A DNA stretch of 64,000 nucleotides, from the NCBI GenBank assembly GCA_007694905.1, contig REEU01000152.1:42907-106906 (forward strand). The letters run 5' to 3'. Under the pieces are notes generated by a model. That model did not search any database and was not told where the DNA came from. It saw only the letters and a program-made list of their open reading frames with translations. Every line of letters starts with the position of its first letter. Position 1 is the stretch's first letter. This document shows, one piece after another, positions 34,936 to 43,677 of this stretch. The position numbers were made by a program, and so were the translations under genes. The stretch comes from Gammaproteobacteria bacterium (GTDB lineage: Bacteria > Pseudomonadota > Gammaproteobacteria > Pseudomonadales > Azotimanducaceae).

Positions 34936-36330
34936 ATGCAACCTGACAGTCGCGATTTCTGGTTCCTGCCCCTTGGAGGTACCGGCGAGATCGGCATGAA
35001 CCTGAATCTCTACGGCCATGCCGGGCGCTGGCTTATGGTCGACTGCGGTGTCACGTTCGCCAAGGAGGGGCAGCCCGGTCCGCATGTGCAGATGGCGGAT
35101 CCCGCGTTCATTACGGCGCGCCGCAAGGATCTGGTGGCGCTGCTTGTGACCCATGCCCATGAGGACCACGTGGGTGCGGTCGCTCACCTCTGGCGGCGCC
35201 TGCGCTGCCCCGTCATCACTTCGCGGTTCACCGCCGCGGTGCTTGCACGCAAGCTGGCCGAGGCCGGCCTGACCGGGCGAGTTCCGATCACGGAGGTCGA
35301 AGCCGGCGCGAGGATTGATGTCGGACCCTTCAACGTGGAGTGGTTGCGGTTGACTCATTCCATTCCGGAGGCACACGCCCTGATGATTCGCACCCCCGTC
35401 GCACGTGTCTTGCATACCGGGGACTGGAAACTGGACCCGGATCCCGTGGTCGGCGCCGCGCCGGTGGCGGCCCGCTTTCAGGCGCTGGCGGAGGAGGGCA
35501 TCGACGCGATGGTGTGCGATTCCACCAATGCCATGGTGAGCGGGCATTCCATCTCCGAAGGCGCCCTGCGGCCCGGGCTCGAGAAAGTGGTTGCGGAGGC
35601 AACCGGGCGGGTGATCGTCACGGCCTTCGGCAGCAACATCGCCCGCCTCCACACCCTTGCCCAGGTCGCGAAAGCCACGGGTCGACACTTCACGGTGCTG
35701 GGGCGTTCGCTGGAAAACATGGTCGCTGCGGCGCGGACCTCCGGTCTGTGGCGTCCGGAGCGGGATCCGGTCTCGGCAGCCGAACTCGGTTACCTGCCGC
35801 GTCACGAGATCCTGGTGGTTGCCACGGGCAGTCAGGGCGATCCTGGCGCGGCGCTGGACCGGCTGGCACGCGCTACCCACCCTGTGCTGGAACTGGAGGC
35901 GGGTGATCGGGTGGTGTTCAGCTCGCGGGTGATTCCGGGCAACGAAAGGACGTTGGAGCGACTGATGCGGCAGCTCGAACGACGTCGCGTGGACGTGGTG
36001 ACGGCCGAGGACGCCCTGATTCATGCCTCGGGCCACCCCTGCGAGGACGAACTGAGAACGCTCTACGGCTGGGTGCAGCCGCGCATCGCGATTCCCGTTC
36101 ACGGCGAGCCGCCGCACCTGGGCGCGCATGCGAGGATCGCCCGCAGCTGCGGCGTGCCGGTGCAGCTCGTCGGACGCAACGGTGATCTGTTCATGATCGC
36201 TCCGGTGCCGGGCATGCGGCCAGATCAGGCGCCCTGCGGCCGCATTGGACTGGGATCGGAGGGGCTCGAAACACTGCCTTGTCAGCGTCCGGAGCGCCCA
36301 AACATGTCTCGAAGCGTGGTTTCCGAGTGA
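34936..36330 (+). CDS. rnj: Ribonuclease J-like MBL/beta-CASP nuclease
   Basis: 464 residues. Opens FWFLPLGGTGEIGMNLNLY, has the zinc motif THAHEDHVGAV (about residue 74), LHTGDWKLDPDP, the beta-CASP landmarks VCDSTNAM, TAFGSNIARL, ATGSQGDPGAAL, SSRVIPGNE and the terminal PVHGEPPHLGAHARIA. This is the RNase J set, a 5'-3' exo- and endoribonuclease. It is about 90 residues shorter than Bacillus RNase J and appears to lack the C-terminal dimerisation domain. RNase J is patchy in gammaproteobacteria, which normally rely on RNase E. Confidence 0.9.
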   Translation: MQPDSRDFWFLPLGGTGEIGMNLNLYGHAGRWLMVDCGVTFAKEGQPGPHVQMADPAFITARRKDLVALLVTHAHEDHVGAVAHLWRRLRCPVITSRFTAAVLARKLAEAGLTGRVPITEVEAGARIDVGPFNVEWLRLTHSIPEAHALMIRTPVARVLHTGDWKLDPDPVVGAAPVAARFQALAEEGIDAMVCDSTNAMVSGHSISEGALRPGLEKVVAEATGRVIVTAFGSNIARLHTLAQVAKATGRHFTVLGRSLENMVAAARTSGLWRPERDPVSAAELGYLPRHEILVVATGSQGDPGAALDRLARATHPVLELEAGDRVVFSSRVIPGNERTLERLMRQLERRRVDVVTAEDALIHASGHPCEDELRTLYGWVQPRIAIPVHGEPPHLGAHARIARSCGVPVQLVGRNGDLFMIAPVPGMRPDQAPCGRIGLGSEGLETLPCQRPERPNMSRSVVSE

Positions 36331-36380
36331 GTTGCTGTCGCGTCCGTGGTAACATCGTCCGCGCTTTTCGGTCAATCATC

Positions 36381-36400
36381 TGAAAACTTCCCAGTTTTCA
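36381..36400. promoter_or_regulatory. Short inverted repeat before EF-G2
   Basis: TGAAAAC, six bases, GTTTTCA: a perfect 7-bp inverted repeat, AT-rich in a GC-rich setting, about 115 bases before the EF-G start. It could be an operator or the stem of a weak terminator for RNase J; no T-run follows. Confidence 0.35.
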
Positions 36401-36516
36401 ACGCTTTAAGGCAATTCGACCCGATGTGGACGAAGCCTCACGGCGTTGTGTACTTGTTTGCGAAGGATGGCAGGACCGGTCCAGGGACTTTCACGGCTCA
36501 GATTCAGAGAACAGAC

Positions 36517-38601
36517 ATGGCTGACCTCTCGCTCTATCGGAACATTGGTATCTTCGCCCACGTGGATGCGGGCAAAACCACCACCACCGAGCGCATCCTC
36601 AAACTCACCGGGAAGATCCACAAACTCGGTGAAGTGCATGACGGCGCTGCAACCACCGACTTCATGGAACAGGAGCAGGAGCGCGGCATCACCATCCAGT
36701 CCGCCGCCACCAGCTGCTTCTGGAACGGCTACCGCCTGAACATCATCGACACGCCCGGCCACGTTGACTTCACCATCGAGGTCTACCGTTCGCTCAAGGT
36801 GCTTGATGGCGGTGTCGGGGTGTTTTGCGGCTCCGGCGGGGTCGAGCCCCAGTCCGAGACGAACTGGCGCTACGCCAACGAGTCCGAGGTCGCACGCATC
36901 ATCTACGTCAATAAACTCGACCGCGTGGGTGCCGATTTCTATCGCGTCGTGGACCAGGTCAGAAACGTGCTCGGCGCCCGTCCGCTGGTGATGGTGCTGC
37001 CCATCGGCGAAGAGGACGACTTCCGCGGGATCATCGACCTGCTCACCGAGAAGGCCTGGCTCTGGGACGAGTCCGGTGATCCGGAAAAGTACGAGGTCAT
37101 CGACGTTCCCGAAGAGTACAAGGAGCGCGTTGCCAAGTACCGGGAAGAGCTGATCGAGACTGCCCTCGAGCAGGACGACGACCTGATGGAGGCTTACCTC
37201 GAAGGTCAGGAGCCGGCTATCGAGGACATCAAGCGTTGCATCCGTAAGGGCACGATCAAGCTTGACTTCTTCCCCACGTACTGCGGCTCCTCGTTCAAGA
37301 ACAAGGGCGTGCAGAACGTGCTCAATGCGGTGGTGGATTATCTGCCCTGCCCGACGGAAGTCGAACCGCAGCCGGAAATCGATCTCGAAGGCAACGAGAC
37401 GGGCAAAGTGGCCATCGTCGATCCCGACGGTCCGCTGCGGGCACTCGCGTTCAAGATCATGGATGACCGCTACGGTGCGCTGACGTTCACTCGGATCTAT
37501 ACGGGCAAGCTCAAGAAGGGCGACAGCGTTCTCAATACGTTCACCGGCAAGACCGAACGCATTGGCCGGATCGTGGAAATGCACGCGAATTCCCGGGAGG
37601 AGCGCGACTCCGCCCAGGCGGGCGACATCGTCGCGTTGCTCGGCATGAAGCATACGCAGACCGGGCATACGCTCTGCGATCCGGACAATCCGGCGACCCT
37701 CGAACCGATGGTGTTCCCGGATCCGGTCATTTCCATCGCCATTGCGCCGAAGGACAAGGCGGGCATGGACAAACTCGGCGTCGCCCTGCAGAAAATGGTG
37801 CAGGAAGATCCCTCTTTCCGGATCGTCACGGACGAAGACTCCGGCGAGACCATCATGAAGGGCATGGGTGAATTGCACCTGGACATCAAGGTGGACATCC
37901 TGCGCCGCACCCACGGTGTCGAGGTGGTGGTCGGTAAGCCCCAGGTGGCCTACCGGGAGACCATTACCCGCCGCATCGAGGACTCCTACACCCACAAGAA
38001 GCAGACCGGCGGCTCCGGCCAGTTTGCGAAGATCGACTATGTGGTCGAGCCGGGTGAGGCCAACAGCGGCTACCAGTTCGAGTCCAAGGTCAGCGGCGGC
38101 AACGTGCCGCGGGAATTCTGGCCGGCGGTGGAGAAGGGTTTCCGCGTCAGCATGGATGAAGGCGTGCTGGCCGGCTTCCCGCTGCTCGACGTCAAAGTCA
38201 CGCTGACTGATGGTGGCTTCCACGCAGTGGACTCGTCAGCCATCGCCTACGAGATTGCCGCCAAGGCAGCGTATCGTCAGTCGGTGCCCAAGGCGGGCCC
38301 GCAATTGCTCGAGCCTGTCATGAAGGTGGATGTCTACACGCCTGACGATCATGTCGGCGACGTGATCGGCGATCTCAACCGACGCCGGGGCATGATCAAA
38401 TCCCAGGAACCTGGTCCAACCGGTATTCGCGTCAAGGCGGAATGTCCGCTTTCGGAGATGTTCGGCTACATCGGTGACCTCAGGACCATGACATCTGGTC
38501 GTGGGCAGTTCTCGATGGAGTTCTCCCACTACGCACCGTGTCCGTCGAATGTGGCCGACGATGTCATCAAGGAAACCCTGGAGCGCAAGGCCGCGCGCTG
38601 A
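36517..38601 (+). CDS. fusA: Elongation factor G, second (EF-G2) type
   Basis: 694 residues from ATG 36517 ([20 protein letters not shown]). G1 [11 protein letters not shown]3 DTPGHVDFT and G4 NKLD motifs are intact, as are domains II to V ending [14 protein letters not shown]. The phrases [15 protein letters not shown] and [25 protein letters not shown] are those of the alternative EF-G found beside the main one in Vibrio and Shewanella, and the gene is not in the rpsL-rpsG-fusA-tuf operon. It drives translocation or ribosome recycling under particular conditions. A hairpin terminator follows. Confidence 0.93.
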   Translation: MADLSLYRNIGIFAHVDAGKTTTTERILKLTGKIHKLGEVHDGAATTDFMEQEQERGITIQSAATSCFWNGYRLNIIDTPGHVDFTIEVYRSLKVLDGGVGVFCGSGGVEPQSETNWRYANESEVARIIYVNKLDRVGADFYRVVDQVRNVLGARPLVMVLPIGEEDDFRGIIDLLTEKAWLWDESGDPEKYEVIDVPEEYKERVAKYREELIETALEQDDDLMEAYLEGQEPAIEDIKRCIRKGTIKLDFFPTYCGSSFKNKGVQNVLNAVVDYLPCPTEVEPQPEIDLEGNETGKVAIVDPDGPLRALAFKIMDDRYGALTFTRIYTGKLKKGDSVLNTFTGKTERIGRIVEMHANSREERDSAQAGDIVALLGMKHTQTGHTLCDPDNPATLEPMVFPDPVISIAIAPKDKAGMDKLGVALQKMVQEDPSFRIVTDEDSGETIMKGMGELHLDIKVDILRRTHGVEVVVGKPQVAYRETITRRIEDSYTHKKQTGGSGQFAKIDYVVEPGEANSGYQFESKVSGGNVPREFWPAVEKGFRVSMDEGVLAGFPLLDVKVTLTDGGFHAVDSSAIAYEIAAKAAYRQSVPKAGPQLLEPVMKVDVYTPDDHVGDVIGDLNRRRGMIKSQEPGPTGIRVKAECPLSEMFGYIGDLRTMTSGRGQFSMEFSHYAPCPSNVADDVIKETLERKAAR

Positions 38602-38633
38602 TCGTCGCCACAGGCCTGAGGCTGTAACGAAGG

Positions 38634-38668
38634 AGCCCGGCTGTCGCAGGACAGTCGGGCTTTGCGTT
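38634..38668 (+). terminator. Rho-independent terminator after EF-G2
   Basis: Stem AGCCCGGCTGTC (38634-38645) pairs with GACAGTCGGGCT (38650-38661), one G-T wobble, 4-base loop, followed by TTGCGTTT. Ends the EF-G transcript before the convergent permease gene. Confidence 0.75.
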
Positions 38669-38722
38669 TCTGGAAGCCGCCAGCCCGGAACGACTGGTCG
38701 TAGTCCATTCAGAGAGCTTCGG

Positions 38723-40030
38723 TCATGCCGACCGTCTCGACCGGGTCCAGGCGTAAATCGCCGCCCCGATCAGCAGCACGACCAGGGTTACCGCCAGCGA
38801 CAGCCACTCCACCTGGCTCAGCAGGATGCCGCAGACGAGAAAGGCTCCGATGGGAATCGTCCAGCCGAGCGGAACCCGATAGCCCTCAGCCTCTGGAAAC
38901 AGTCTGCGCAACCTGGGCATGGCGGCGATGCAGGCCATGTAGATCCCGACCCGCACCAGCGAGCTCATGGCGGCAAGCCAGATGAACGAGCCATAGGCCG
39001 CCAGCAGGAACCCCAGGGCCGCGAACACCATAATCGAGCGTGACGGTGTCCGATAGGCCGGATGTACCATGGCGAACCATGCCGGCAGTGAGCCTTCGCG
39101 CCCCAGCGCATACGTCAGCCGCGGCGCGGTGAACATGGCGCCTGCAACGTTGCCGCCGACGGAGACAATCACCCCAATGGTGATGAGCAGCGCACCTGCG
39201 GTCCCGAACAGCGCAGCACCCACGTCCACCAGCGGTGCCTCGGAAGCACCCAACTCCGGCAGGACCGCCAGCGCGACCATCTGCAGCAGCACATAGAGCA
39301 GGGTCACCAGGCCCAGAGCCCAGAACAGACCTCGTGGCATGGCGCGGGCGGGATCCTTCGTCTCCCCGGCCGGCACCAGCGCGTTTTCCCAGCCGACGAA
39401 GGCGTAGATCACGATCAGCGCAGCGGTTCCGAAATCCACCACCGGCGGCAGTGCGCTGCGCTCGGGCAGCAGCGCGCCGGGATCGACCCACGCCAGACCC
39501 GCGCCAACGAGTATCAGCAGGGGCAGGAACTTGAGGACCGTGAGCACGCCGATGGTGCGCATGGCCTGACGGACGCCGATGATGTTGACGATAGCCAGCG
39601 CGCCTATCACCAGGGCGAGCAGGATGAGGCGCAGCATCGCGCTGCCTGCAGCGGGCCAGAAAAAGGCGAGCGTCGCTACCAAAAGGTTCACGTTGGCTGC
39701 GAAGGCGGTGAGGCGGGCCAGATAGAATGCCCAGCCGGCCTGAAATCCGGCAAAGGGTCCGAACGCCGCGCGCAGATACACGATGGGTCCACCGGTCCCA
39801 CGGAACCGGCTCGCCACCTCGGCCAGACACAGCAGAACGGCGGCGAGAAGGAGCCCGCAGCCGAGAAAAACCAGCGGACTCCAAGGCCCCGTCAACGCCG
39901 CAGCACCGGCGGGAACGCCGAAAATACCGGCGCCGATCATGCTGTTCACGGCCAGCAGCCAGATGCCCCATGCGGTCAGCTGCCGTGGCAGCAGTTCCCG
40001 GTTTTCGCGGCCGTCGGTTTCCTTCACCAA
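38723..40030 (-). CDS. APC-superfamily amino acid/amine permease
   Basis: 435 residues with about 12 membrane segments. The helix-1 motif SMIGAGIFGVPAGAAAL (unwound GAGIFG substrate loop) and TM6 region IVIYAFVGWENALVPAGETKDP are typical of APC transporters of the AAT/APA type. Likely a proton-coupled uptake system for an amino acid or amine. Its start overlaps the P450 stop by 7 bases, so uptake and oxidation may be linked. Exact substrate unknown. Confidence 0.88.
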   Translation of the reverse strand: MVKETDGRENRELLPRQLTAWGIWLLAVNSMIGAGIFGVPAGAAALTGPWSPLVFLGCGLLLAAVLLCLAEVASRFRGTGGPIVYLRAAFGPFAGFQAGWAFYLARLTAFAANVNLLVATLAFFWPAAGSAMLRLILLALVIGALAIVNIIGVRQAMRTIGVLTVLKFLPLLILVGAGLAWVDPGALLPERSALPPVVDFGTAALIVIYAFVGWENALVPAGETKDPARAMPRGLFWALGLVTLLYVLLQMVALAVLPELGASEAPLVDVGAALFGTAGALLITIGVIVSVGGNVAGAMFTAPRLTYALGREGSLPAWFAMVHPAYRTPSRSIMVFAALGFLLAAYGSFIWLAAMSSLVRVGIYMACIAAMPRLRRLFPEAEGYRVPLGWTIPIGAFLVCGILLSQVEWLSLAVTLVVLLIGAAIYAWTRSRRSA

Positions 40031-41253
40031 TGCGCCGGTAGCCGTTCGAGCCCACGCAGAGTAATGGTGGGTTTGCGCGCCGGGGCCTCAGCGTTTTCCA
40101 GTTCCAGCCCAGGCAGGCGCTCGAGCAGGATGCGCAGGGCTTCGTCCGCCTCGATACGGGCAAGCTGGGCGCCGAGGCAGAAGTGGATGCCGCCGCCGAA
40201 GGACAGGGGCTTGGCTTCGTCGCGGGTGATATCGAAGCGGTCGGGATCGGTAAACACGAGCGGGTCCCGATTCGCGGCGGCGAGCAGGGTCAGCACCTGA
40301 TCACCCTTGTTGATGGCCTGCTCGCGGAACTCGAAGGATTCCAGCGCCGTGCGCCCGGAGAGCTGAACGGAGGAGTCGTAGCGCAGGATCTCCTCCACGG
40401 CAGAAGGTGCCAGGTCCAGATTCGCTCTCAGTTTTGCGAGCTCGTCAGGGTGTCTCCACAGCGCGACGAGGCCGTTGCCGATGAGGTTGACCGTGGTTTC
40501 ATGACCGGCAGCGAACAGCAGCGACACGTTGGCGATCAGCTCGTCGTAGCTGAGCTGGCCGTCCTCGGTCTCGGCGTGGACGAGCGCGGTGAGCAGATCG
40601 TCGCGGGGTTCCCGCCGTCGCTCATCGAGCAGCGCCGAAAAGTAGGCATGGTTCTCCTGCACCCGTTCATCCGCATCGGCGAGTTCCTCGGCACTCATCG
40701 GCGTCGGGTCGATGATGCGCCCTGCGATCCGGCTGCCGCCGACGAAGCGGCCATGATCCTGTTCCGGGACGCCGAGCATCTCGCAGATCACGAGTACGGG
40801 CAGCGGGTGGTTGAACAGCGCCACCAGATCGCCCGCCCCTTGTTCCTCGAAGCGGTCGATGAGGCGATGCGCGATCTCGCGCACCCGGGGACGCATGGCC
40901 TCGGTGCGGCGCGCGTCGAAAGCCTTCGCCACGAGGCCGCGAATGCGGCGGTGATCGGGTGGATCCATCAACAGAATGGAGTTGCCGAGCCCCTTGTAGG
41001 CCGGATGGCGCGCGAACACGTCCTCGCCGAACTGCGCCGTCATGCGGGTCCGGAAACCATGGCCAAGGCGGCGGTCACGCAGCAGCTCCTGACAGTCCGC
41101 GTAGCGCACCGCGACGTGCAGCGGTGCATCCGGGACCTTGAACCACGGTGAGTGTTCGTGGAGCCAGCGATAGGACGGATAGGGATCGGCGATGAATTCC
41201 GGCGTGAAGAACTCACCGATGAATCCGGGTGTCGTGCGGGATGCTTCAGCCAT
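40024..41253 (-). CDS. Cytochrome P450
   Basis: 409 residues, soluble bacterial class. Key motifs are present: I-helix AAGHETTVNL (about 240), K-helix EILRYDSSV (ExxR), and the heme loop FGGGIHFCLGAQLAR with the axial Cys (about residue 354). It hydroxylates a small hydrophobic substrate using a ferredoxin/reductase pair, neither of which is encoded nearby. Similar P450s act on terpenes, fatty acids or polyketides. First gene of a two-gene unit with the APC permease, divergent from the Nudix gene. Confidence 0.95.
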   Translation of the reverse strand: MAEASRTTPGFIGEFFTPEFIADPYPSYRWLHEHSPWFKVPDAPLHVAVRYADCQELLRDRRLGHGFRTRMTAQFGEDVFARHPAYKGLGNSILLMDPPDHRRIRGLVAKAFDARRTEAMRPRVREIAHRLIDRFEEQGAGDLVALFNHPLPVLVICEMLGVPEQDHGRFVGGSRIAGRIIDPTPMSAEELADADERVQENHAYFSALLDERRREPRDDLLTALVHAETEDGQLSYDELIANVSLLFAAGHETTVNLIGNGLVALWRHPDELAKLRANLDLAPSAVEEILRYDSSVQLSGRTALESFEFREQAINKGDQVLTLLAAANRDPLVFTDPDRFDITRDEAKPLSFGGGIHFCLGAQLARIEADEALRILLERLPGLELENAEAPARKPTITLRGLERLPAHW

Positions 41254-41444
41254 GGCGCGGCTCCGCTTGGGGACGAAGGTGATAGCGTACCCGCGGATCG
41301 TAATCGATGCGCGCTCAAAAGGAGGCTCCGAACTGGGTGCGCCACAGCGCTGCGAACCCGATTCAGACTGTCCCCGACGCTTGTACCCGTCGGGGCGGGA
41401 TGGTGAAGTGCGCCGTTAGTTGTACGCGGGCCGCTGGAGACCTC

Positions 41445-41972
41445 ATGCCTCAGGGATTGACTGGATTCCGCTTCTGCCCCGCCTGTGGCGCGCAGACGCT
41501 GATGGCGGACTCGAGTAAGTCGATGCGCTGCCGTGCTTGCGGTTTCCGCTATTTTCATAACGTAGCCGTCGCAGTCTCGTTGCTTCTGCAGGTGGGTGGG
41601 GACCTGCTGTTGACGCGTCGTGCCCACGCTCCGGCACAAGGGCTGCTGGACTTCCCGGGAGGATTCGTCGATCCGGATGAGAACCTCGAGCAGGCGCTGA
41701 TACGAGAACTGCGGGAGGAACTCGACCTCGATCTGGATGCGGGTGCGCTGAGCTATCGGTTCTCCGGGTACAACCGCTACCTGTTCGCGGATGTCACCTA
41801 TCTCACGGCGGATGCTTTTTTTGGTCTCGAGCTGCCGGAACGGCCGGCGCTGCGCTGCGCCGATGACGTCGCCGCGGTAGAGTGGCATCCACTTGCAGCC
41901 GTTCCCCGGGCCGAACTGGCTTTCCCCATCGTGGCCGAGGCCGTGTTGCGGTTACGGGAGTTTCCTCGATGA
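41445..41972 (+). CDS. Nudix hydrolase with N-terminal zinc ribbon
   Basis: 175 residues from ATG 41445 (GGAGA upstream). The ribbon is FCPACG then MRCRACGF, as in NudC-related proteins and several ADP-ribose or NADH pyrophosphatases. The Nudix box is GGFVDPDENLEQALIREL followed by REELDLDL, matching Gx5Ex7REUxEExGU apart from its final Gly. It should cleave a nucleoside-diphosphate derivative in the cytoplasm. Its TGA overlaps the ATG of the next lipoprotein gene. Confidence 0.9.
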   Translation: MPQGLTGFRFCPACGAQTLMADSSKSMRCRACGFRYFHNVAVAVSLLLQVGGDLLLTRRAHAPAQGLLDFPGGFVDPDENLEQALIRELREELDLDLDAGALSYRFSGYNRYLFADVTYLTADAFFGLELPERPALRCADDVAAVEWHPLAAVPRAELAFPIVAEAVLRLREFPR

Positions 41973-42337
41973 CACGGATGATGGCCTGCATCGCCACGGC
42001 CTGGCTGCTGGCAGGATGCGCGTCACCGCAGCCGGACGGGCCGTCCGAGCCAGCCCCGGAGCCTCCGGCCATGGGCGCCCCTTCGACGATGGACGCGCCC
42101 ATGGACTGGATATGTGCGGACGACACGCGTGTGACCACGCGCTACCTGGCTAGCCGTGATCAGCTCGAGCTGACGCTGGCGGGCCGAACCCGACTCCTCG
42201 CGCGGATCCGCAGGACCCCGTCTGCAGCCTGGGGCGACGCTGATGTCAGCTTCGGCATGGAGGAGGCGGGCGGCGCACTTCTGCGCTGGGAAGGTGAATC
42301 CGTGCGCTGTGAGCGTGACGCACCGCCCGACAAGTGA
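41969..42337 (+). CDS. MliC-like lipoprotein (lysozyme-inhibitor fold)
   Basis: 122 residues from ATG 41969, overlapping the Nudix stop (ATGA), with GGGAG upstream. Lipoprotein signal MTRMMACIATAWLLAGC, a Pro-rich linker, then a small beta domain: DWICADDTRVTTRYLASRD, LELTLAGRTRLLARI, ADVSFGMEEAGGALLRWEGE, VRCERD. The two Cys and strand order match the MliC/PliC C-type lysozyme inhibitors. It would shield peptidoglycan from lysozyme at the cell surface. The core inhibitory SGxx loop is not clearly conserved. Confidence 0.7.
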   Translation: MTRMMACIATAWLLAGCASPQPDGPSEPAPEPPAMGAPSTMDAPMDWICADDTRVTTRYLASRDQLELTLAGRTRLLARIRRTPSAAWGDADVSFGMEEAGGALLRWEGESVRCERDAPPDK

Positions 42338-42391
42338 TCCAGAATCGAAACGCCCCGTGGATCGGCGCTTCGCCCGAAGCTTGCGTTGCGT

Positions 42392-42500
42392 CAGTGGGAG
42401 CTGACGTCCGCGAAGCGGGCGTCGCGATCTGCGTCACGCCTGAACCCGGCGGTAGTCCGCGATCGCGACGCCGCCCTGCGCCCGACGTCAGCTCCCACTG
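42392..42500. repeat. REP doublet (REPIN-like inverted pair)
   Basis: Left arm 42392-42429 (CAGTGGGAGCTGACGTC... GTCGCGATC) and right arm 42461-42500 are inverted copies, sharing the first 17 bases and the last 10 exactly. GTGGGAGC with GCGATC is the hallmark of REP sequences of pseudomonads and relatives, moved by a RAYT transposase in trans. The doublet lies between two convergent genes, the usual location. Confidence 0.8.
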
Positions 42501-42539
42501 GGCCTCGCATGAATCACTGCTGTTGCTCTCGTGACAGCG

Positions 42540-43664
42540 TCAGGCGGCGAACTGCTCCAGGTGAAAGTCCGAGTTGCCGAACTGGGACTCAATCACCAGC
42601 TGCCGTTTGAAGAAGTGCCCGAGCCGAAGTTCTTCCGTGACCCCCATGCCGCCATGCAGCTGCACCGCGTTCTCGCCGATGAACTTGCCGGCGGTCCCGA
42701 TCAGGTGCTTGCAGGCGGACAGGGTGCGCGCAGCTTCATGCCCGTTCTGGGCATACTCCATGGTGGCCCGGTAGACCAGGGACTTGCACTGCTCGTATTC
42801 CATGAACATCTCGACGAGGCGGTGCTGTACGGTCTGGAAGTCCGCCAGCGGGTGCCCGAACTGCTGCCGCTCCTGGGTGTACTGCACGGTGTCCTTCACC
42901 ATCACGTCGAGGCTGCCGAGCGCTTCCGCACACAGGGCCAGCAGTGCCTCGTCGGCCACCGCCTCGATGATGGGCCAGGCCTTGCCGGCGTCGCCGAGCA
43001 GGGCATCGCCCGCCACGCGTACGTCCTTCAAGGTCACTTCCGCTGCCCGCAGACCGTCTACGGTGGGGTAGCTTTCGACCTTGACGCCGTCCGCCTTGGG
43101 ATCCACCAGGAACAGGCTGATGCCGTCGGTATCCATCTGCCCACCAGAGTTGCGGGCGCTGACGATGAGCAGGTCTGCATTGCCGCCGTTGAAGACCACG
43201 GTCTTGGCGCCATTGAGTATCCAGCCGTCGCCGTCTTCGCGCGCACTGCTGGTGACGTCATTGAGGTCCCAGCGCGCCTGTTCCTCGCTGTGGGCGAAAG
43301 CAAGCTGCAGCTTGCCCTCGATGAGCTTGCCAAGCAGGTCCGCGCGCTGATCGCCGGCGAGCGTACGCCGCAGGACGCCACCGCCGAGAATCACCGTGGG
43401 CAGATACGGTTCGAGGACGAGGCCGCGACCGAACTGCTCCATCACCACCATGGTCTCCACCGGACCGCCGCCGATGCCGCCGTCGTCCTCGTCGAAGGGA
43501 ACGGCCAGCCAGCCGAGTTCCGCGAACGCCTTCCAGTGGTCCTCGGAGTAGCCCCGGCTGCCGTCTGCGAGCTTGCGGCGCTGCTCCAGTGGATACTTGT
43601 CGGCCACGAAACGCGCGACGGAGTCCTCGAGGAGTTGCTGTTCTTCGGTTAAATCGAAGTTCAT
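42540..43664 (-). CDS. Acyl-CoA dehydrogenase, second subunit
   Basis: 374 residues from ATG 43664 (CGGAGA upstream). N-terminal MNFDLTEEQQLLEDSVARF, middle-domain ILNGAKTVVFNGGNADLLIV and C-terminal QLHGGMGVTEELRLGHFFKR are ACAD features. The usual catalytic YEG(T/S) motif near the C-terminus is replaced by ESQFGNSDFHLEQF. Lies 13 bases after another ACAD gene; the two probably form a two-subunit enzyme such as those acting on bulky steroid or terpenoid acyl-CoAs. Confidence 0.88.
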   Translation of the reverse strand: MNFDLTEEQQLLEDSVARFVADKYPLEQRRKLADGSRGYSEDHWKAFAELGWLAVPFDEDDGGIGGGPVETMVVMEQFGRGLVLEPYLPTVILGGGVLRRTLAGDQRADLLGKLIEGKLQLAFAHSEEQARWDLNDVTSSAREDGDGWILNGAKTVVFNGGNADLLIVSARNSGGQMDTDGISLFLVDPKADGVKVESYPTVDGLRAAEVTLKDVRVAGDALLGDAGKAWPIIEAVADEALLALCAEALGSLDVMVKDTVQYTQERQQFGHPLADFQTVQHRLVEMFMEYEQCKSLVYRATMEYAQNGHEAARTLSACKHLIGTAGKFIGENAVQLHGGMGVTEELRLGHFFKRQLVIESQFGNSDFHLEQFAA

Positions 43665-43677
43665 CTGCGCGTCTCCG

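Noticed and set aside
36406..38223. 605-codon minus-strand frame opposite EF-G
   Set aside because: Complement of a highly conserved GTPase gene; His/Val/Leu-rich shadow only.
36517..38601. Main housekeeping EF-G of the str operon
   Set aside because: No rpsL, rpsG or tuf adjacent, and the sequence has EF-G2-specific phrases.
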